Below, piece by piece: positions 4,978-6,310 of a DNA stretch of 6,310 nucleotides. The notes under the pieces were generated by a model. The model was given only the letters and a program-made list of their open reading frames with translations. It had not been told where the DNA came from and searched no databases. The stretch comes from Microcoleaceae cyanobacterium UBA11344 (GTDB lineage: Bacteria; Cyanobacteriota; Cyanobacteriia; Cyanobacteriales; Microcoleaceae). How positions within the stretch are numbered: the stretch's first letter is position 1; each line of letters begins with the position of its first letter. The stretch lies in assembly GCA_003483675.1 (NCBI GenBank), contig DMYK01000303.1:958-7267 (forward strand), given 5' to 3'. Both the position numbers and the translations under genes were made by a program.

Positions 4978-6309
4978 TTATCCCTCGCGATTAAGATCGA
5001 CTATTTGAGCTACATCCGCTGGATTTGGCAGACGAATTGTCGCATATTCTTTGTGAATAATCTCAAAAAAATGCTTGACTTTTTCCTCAAAATGTGCCAT
5101 TCTAAAATACTGACTGCGCTGATAAGCGACAGCTTGAATTTCTGCTAGCAAATCGGGATTAACAATTAGCTGATGTGAATGGTGACACAGTTCCTCAACG
5201 CTATTGAATAAAAAACCCGATCGCCTATTTTCGACAATTTCCACTTGGCCACCACCGTTGAAAACAATCGGAGCACAACGGTTTTGCATTGCTTCTACAG
5301 TCGCCATCCCGAAATGTTCAAATCTTTGAGGATTTACTTCTCCCAAACCGCAGGCGTGCCAAAATATACTGGCTTTAGCATAAAGCGATTTTACCTCTTC
5401 TAAGTCAGCATTGACTTTTAGTTCGATCGCACCCGAACCTTGCTTTAATAGATTCTGAACTGTTTTTAAATAAGGATTTCGAGGAATGCTACTTCCCACT
5501 AAAACCAGCCGCCATCCTTGCATTTGTTCTGGATAATCCCCTCGCAAACTGCGGAAAGCTTTAATCAATTCAATTTGCTTTTTCGTTCCCCCAGCTTCCA
5601 ACTGTCCCACAGCTAAAATTATGTTTTCTTTTGGGACTTTAACTGTCTCCATTTCCACGGGCGGATACAGTAAAAAAGTGGGTTTTAGGTTCCAGCGTTT
5701 GTCCAACCACTTGACAGTAAATTGACTGTTTGCAATAATGAAAGTATAGTCATCAACGGCAAAGTGGCGGTTGCGAAAGGTATTGGGAAAGTGGCAGAAA
5801 AATACTGAAATCGGCGACAGCGGTTTAACTTTTTCCAGTTGATTAGCGTTGACAAAAATATCGTAACTTTTGCTTTCTCTGGCAATTTCATCAAAGGGAT
5901 TTTCCAAGTCATCCGTAATTATGCTCGAATCAATACACTGCATTCCGCGTTTTTCGTAAAACTGCAAGGGAATAATTTTGATTTTGCATTCTGAAAGGTT
6001 CAAACCATACCAGGATTCTAAGTCGGAAATCGCAACTGGTTTGTTGGTAATAAAAGTGATGTCAAATTGATTTTGCAGCAGCGAAGCCATCGTAGCCACG
6101 TATTTTTGTCCGCCACCAATAAAATGCAGTCCGTGATCGTAAATCGCGATCGACATTTTGCGATCGCCTCCAACCACCTGTAACCGTGATAAAATGCGAT
6201 CGACTTTGAGACGACTGTAAATCACAGCTAACTTGTCAGACAATTGCGGCAGTACAGTTTCGATTATTTCCGGTTTCTGATATTCCGACAATTTTTTAAT
6301 TGCTACAAA
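4978..6309 (-). CDS. GT4-family glycosyltransferase, ALG11-like C-terminal motif (5' end unresolved)
   Basis: A GT-B glycosyltransferase whose frame remains open to the right edge of the window. Counting from the TTG at 6291: MSIAIYDHGLHFIGGGQKYV (46-65) is the first Rossmann strand with the Gly-rich loop; IILAVGQLEAGGTKKQIELI (224-243) opens the C-terminal domain; the E-x7-E motif is EHFGMATVE (325-333), followed by NGGGQVEIVE (345-354). HFGM..VEAM and the GEVNPQRFEHFG segment recall ALG11-type enzymes, so a mannosyl-like transfer to a lipid-linked or surface glycan is a reasonable but unproven guess. Three starts are possible: upstream of the window, TTG at 6291 (weak context), or ATG at 6156 (GGAGG ten bases upstream, product starting exactly at the first strand). 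The 51 codons before that ATG contain no stop and look protein-like, so an N-terminal extension or fused domain cannot be excluded. It is first in the visible leftward cluster. Confidence 0.9.
   Translation of the reverse strand, partial: FVAIKKLSEYQKPEIIETVLPQLSDKLAVIYSRLKVDRILSRLQVVGGDRKMSIAIYDHGLHFIGGGQKYVATMASLLQNQFDITFITNKPVAISDLESWYGLNLSECKIKIIPLQFYEKRGMQCIDSSIITDDLENPFDEIARESKSYDIFVNANQLEKVKPLSPISVFFCHFPNTFRNRHFAVDDYTFIIANSQFTVKWLDKRWNLKPTFLLYPPVEMETVKVPKENIILAVGQLEAGGTKKQIELIKAFRSLRGDYPEQMQGWRLVLVGSSIPRNPYLKTVQNLLKQGSGAIELKVNADLEEVKSLYAKASIFWHACGLGEVNPQRFEHFGMATVEAMQNRCAPIVFNGGGQVEIVENRRSGFLFNSVEELCHHSHQLIVNPDLLAEIQAVAYQRSQYFRMAHFEEKVKHFFEIIHKEYATIRLPNPADVAQIVDLNREG
6167..6171 (-). 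promoter_or_regulatory. Candidate ribosome binding site for an internal ATG at 6156
   Basis: On the minus strand GGAGG stands ten bases before the ATG at 6156, a strong core with somewhat long spacing. A HIP1 octamer (6160-6167) occupies most of the gap. It supports, but does not settle, a start at 6156 for the third glycosyltransferase. Confidence 0.4.
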
Positions 6310-6310
6310 T

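Noticed and set aside
1..6310. A hidden defence, mobile or biosynthetic system
   Set aside because: Every long credible frame belongs to an RTX protein, a cytochrome, PetG or GT4 enzymes; there are no nucleases, transposases, integrases, toxins or carrier proteins in the window.

Overview
The window looks like cyanobacterial chromosome, most likely from a filamentous, Oscillatoriales-type species. The main evidence is a complete petG (cytochrome b6f small subunit), a CytM-type cytochrome c, six perfect HIP1 octamers (GCGATCGC at 903, 2567, 2767, 3962, 4314 and 6160), and intergenic heptamer and hairpin repeats of the kind common in filamentous cyanobacteria. The genus is inferred, not shown.

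Layout, left to right. Bases 2-1414 (+) are the 3' part of a large secreted protein: prealbumin/SdrD-like B repeats, a Pro-Thr-Ala linker built from a 12-bp minisatellite, 17 uninterrupted RTX nonapeptides and a C-terminal type I secretion-like tail. A 175-bp convergent gap with two inverted repeats follows, then cytM (-, 1590-1970). A 181-bp divergent spacer separates cytM from petG (+, 2152-2271, 39 aa). Bases 2272-2474 hold only short tandem repeats.

The right half (2475-6309) is a leftward cluster of three GT4-type glycosyltransferases, probably for extracellular or cell-surface polysaccharide. Two are close paralogs, about 65% identical by my hand alignment. They are separated by a 312-bp gap holding a hairpin-rich, MITE-like element bounded by near-perfect 15-bp inverted repeats, plus a 9-bp tandem repeat. 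The third, ALG11-like in its C-terminal motif, lies 37 bp upstream of the second and its frame stays open to the window edge.

The genes form at least three units: an exported RTX/adhesin-like protein, a divergent electron-transport pair, and a glycan-assembly cluster. I see no phage, transposase, CRISPR, toxin-antitoxin or defence genes, no RNA gene, and no convincing new multi-gene system. The most interesting signals are the paralog pair with a repeat element between its members, the extreme base skew at the 5' end of one paralog, the young repeat expansions in the RTX gene, and the unresolved N-terminus of the third glycosyltransferase.
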